Shown here piece after piece: positions 4,352 through 5,337 of a stretch of DNA of 5,337 bases. Origin of the DNA: Chloroflexota bacterium (GTDB taxonomy: Bacteria > Chloroflexota > Ktedonobacteria > Ktedonobacterales > Ktedonobacteraceae); contig VBHV01000279.1 of the NCBI GenBank assembly GCA_005881995.1, positions 1-5,337 on the forward strand. Direction: 5' to 3'. The notes beneath the pieces are model-generated. The model was not told the origin of the DNA, made no database searches, and saw only the letters and a list, made by a program, of their open reading frames with translations. Numbering within the stretch: the first letter of the stretch is position 1; the number at the start of each line of letters is the position of its first letter. Both the position numbers and the translations under genes were made by a program.

Positions 4352-5337
4352 TTAGCTAACCTCCTCAATTGCCCGCAGAATTTCACCTGCAGTAAACGGA
4401 ATACCGCCAAACTTGTTGACCCGGATGGCCTGCAGGCCATATTTCGCGCCTAATAGATTGGCTAACTGACCAGAATAGTTACACTCTGGGATGATGACGG
4501 TTTGCACGGAGCGGATAAACTCGCGTATCGCGCGATCAGGCAGCGGCGAGAGAATCTTGGGATGCAGCGACGCTACTCTATAGCCCTTTGCGCGCGCGCG
4601 GTCAACCGCCTCCTGGATAGCGCCTTCGGTTGAACCCCAGCCGATAATGCCAATCGTGGCATCTTCATCGCCGTAGCGCTGCGGCTTTGGCAGTTCTTCC
4701 GCGGCTGTTGCCAGCTTGCGGAAGCGTTTCTCCATCATAGCGGTGTGATCTTCCGGTTCGTAGTTTGGGTGGCCGTAGATGTCGTGTTCCAGTCCGGTCG
4801 CGACATAGGTCATAGCGCCTGCGCCCGGCGTGGTCGTGGGCGAGACGCCGCTGGCGGTGTAGGCGTAGCGCGCAAAGACATGCTCTTCTTCGCTCAGCGC
4901 GTGACCGTTTACTCCATTCTGGCCAAACTTGATGCGCTCCTCAATCTCTAACGGCCGGAAGGCGCTGTGATCAACGCTCTCAACACGGGCGGTCAGGGAC
5001 TGGTCGGTGAGGAAGATCACCGGCATCTGGTAGCGCTCGGCCATATTGAAGGCCAGCACCATCAGGGAATAGCAATCCGCAACGTTGGCAGGGGCGACAA
5101 CCATACGGGGAGTGTCGCCGTGACTCATACTCAACGCGAAACTCAGGTCGGACTGCTCCATCTTGGTAGGCATGCCCGTGCTGGGGCCGGCGCGCTGCGC
5201 ATCGACGATCACCGCAGGTATCTCCGCCATCGATGCAAAGCCGAGGGCCTCGCTCATCAGCGAGAAGCCCGGGCCGGAGGTGGCTGTCATGGAGCGCGCG
5301 CCGCCAAATGAAGCGCCAAGCACCGAGGTGATGGCGG
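4352..5337 (-). CDS. korA: 2-oxoacid:ferredoxin oxidoreductase, alpha subunit, N-terminus beyond right edge
   Basis: The visible 327 residues are the C-terminal part of the alpha subunit, the partner of the downstream TPP subunit. The frame stays open to the right edge (AITSVLGASFGG precedes the GTG at 5323, which is therefore internal). ASFGGARSMTATSGPGFSLM opens the visible pyruvate-oxidoreductase-type domain. VDAQRAGPSTGMPTK (residues 44-58 of the fragment) is the conserved substrate and CoA loop with its arginine and GPSTG. Near the C-terminus, ATIGIIGWGSTEGAIQEAV starts the transketolase-C-like domain II, followed by LHPKILSPLP and the closing IPFTAGEILRAIEE. Family members of this type are usually about 580-630 residues with a gamma domain fused at the N-terminus, so roughly half is missing here, along with the operon promoter. 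It is read just before korB with a 2-nt gap. Confidence 0.95.
   Translation of the reverse strand, partial: AITSVLGASFGGARSMTATSGPGFSLMSEALGFASMAEIPAVIVDAQRAGPSTGMPTKMEQSDLSFALSMSHGDTPRMVVAPANVADCYSLMVLAFNMAERYQMPVIFLTDQSLTARVESVDHSAFRPLEIEERIKFGQNGVNGHALSEEEHVFARYAYTASGVSPTTTPGAGAMTYVATGLEHDIYGHPNYEPEDHTAMMEKRFRKLATAAEELPKPQRYGDEDATIGIIGWGSTEGAIQEAVDRARAKGYRVASLHPKILSPLPDRAIREFIRSVQTVIIPECNYSGQLANLLGAKYGLQAIRVNKFGGIPFTAGEILRAIEEVS
4360..4365 (-). promoter_or_regulatory. Ribosome binding site of korB inside the end of korA
   Basis: AGGAGG on the minus strand lies within the last codons of the alpha subunit gene, 10 nt before the GTG start of beta. It decides the GTG start and points to translational coupling. 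Confidence 0.75.

Noticed and set aside
3333..5311. Plus-strand open frames opposite korB and korA (for example 3333-3824, 3921-4262, 4967-5311)
   Set aside because: They are antisense to two genes with complete family motifs and have no recognisable domains of their own.
1..5337. CRISPR array, tRNA, rRNA or transposase gene
   Set aside because: I saw no regularly spaced repeats, cloverleaf, rRNA-like sequence or transposase motifs on either strand.

Overview
This 5.3 kb window reads as ordinary bacterial chromosome. It has compact genes, good Shine-Dalgarno sequences, sigma70-like promoters (three with a perfect TATAAT) and a base composition that looks near 50% GC by eye. The KorAB-type enzyme, the small membrane and zinc-ribbon proteins, and a hairpin repeat built on CCAGGGCGACC-GCAA-GG fit a Chloroflexota (Ktedonobacteria-like) genome best. 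That placement rests on memory of such genomes, not on a diagnostic marker.

Layout from left to right. (1) Positions 1-1039, minus: a membrane-anchored YncE/YVTN-like beta-propeller protein that runs off the left edge and is broken by a +1 frameshift at a run of four G (472-475). Its promoter lies at 1183-1211. (2) 1329-1505, minus: a 58-residue single-pass membrane protein with its own candidate promoter. (3) 1618-2166, minus: a P-loop kinase of the AAA_33 type starting at GTG. (4) 2167-2705: a 0.5 kb stretch with no convincing gene. It holds the kinase promoter, a doubtful 126-codon reading frame, a 97-bp inverted repeat made of two 34-nt hairpin units (REP doublet or MITE), and a good promoter for the next gene. 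(5) 2706-2963, plus: a two-helix small membrane protein. (6) 3230-3451, plus: a 73-residue zinc-ribbon protein preceded by a roughly 220-nt leader rich in dyads, including an 8-bp stem that abuts its ribosome binding site. (7) 3469-3495: a terminator hairpin between convergent genes. (8) 3507-5337, minus: the beta and alpha subunits of a 2-oxoacid:ferredoxin oxidoreductase, tightly coupled, with alpha running off the right edge.

Only korB/korA clearly work together, as two subunits of one enzyme that decarboxylates a 2-oxoacid to an acyl-CoA and reduces ferredoxin. The other genes appear to be separate, unrelated transcription units. I do not see a new defence or mobile system. The points most worth a second look are the REP-like doublet, the propeller frameshift, and the structured leader of the zinc-ribbon gene.
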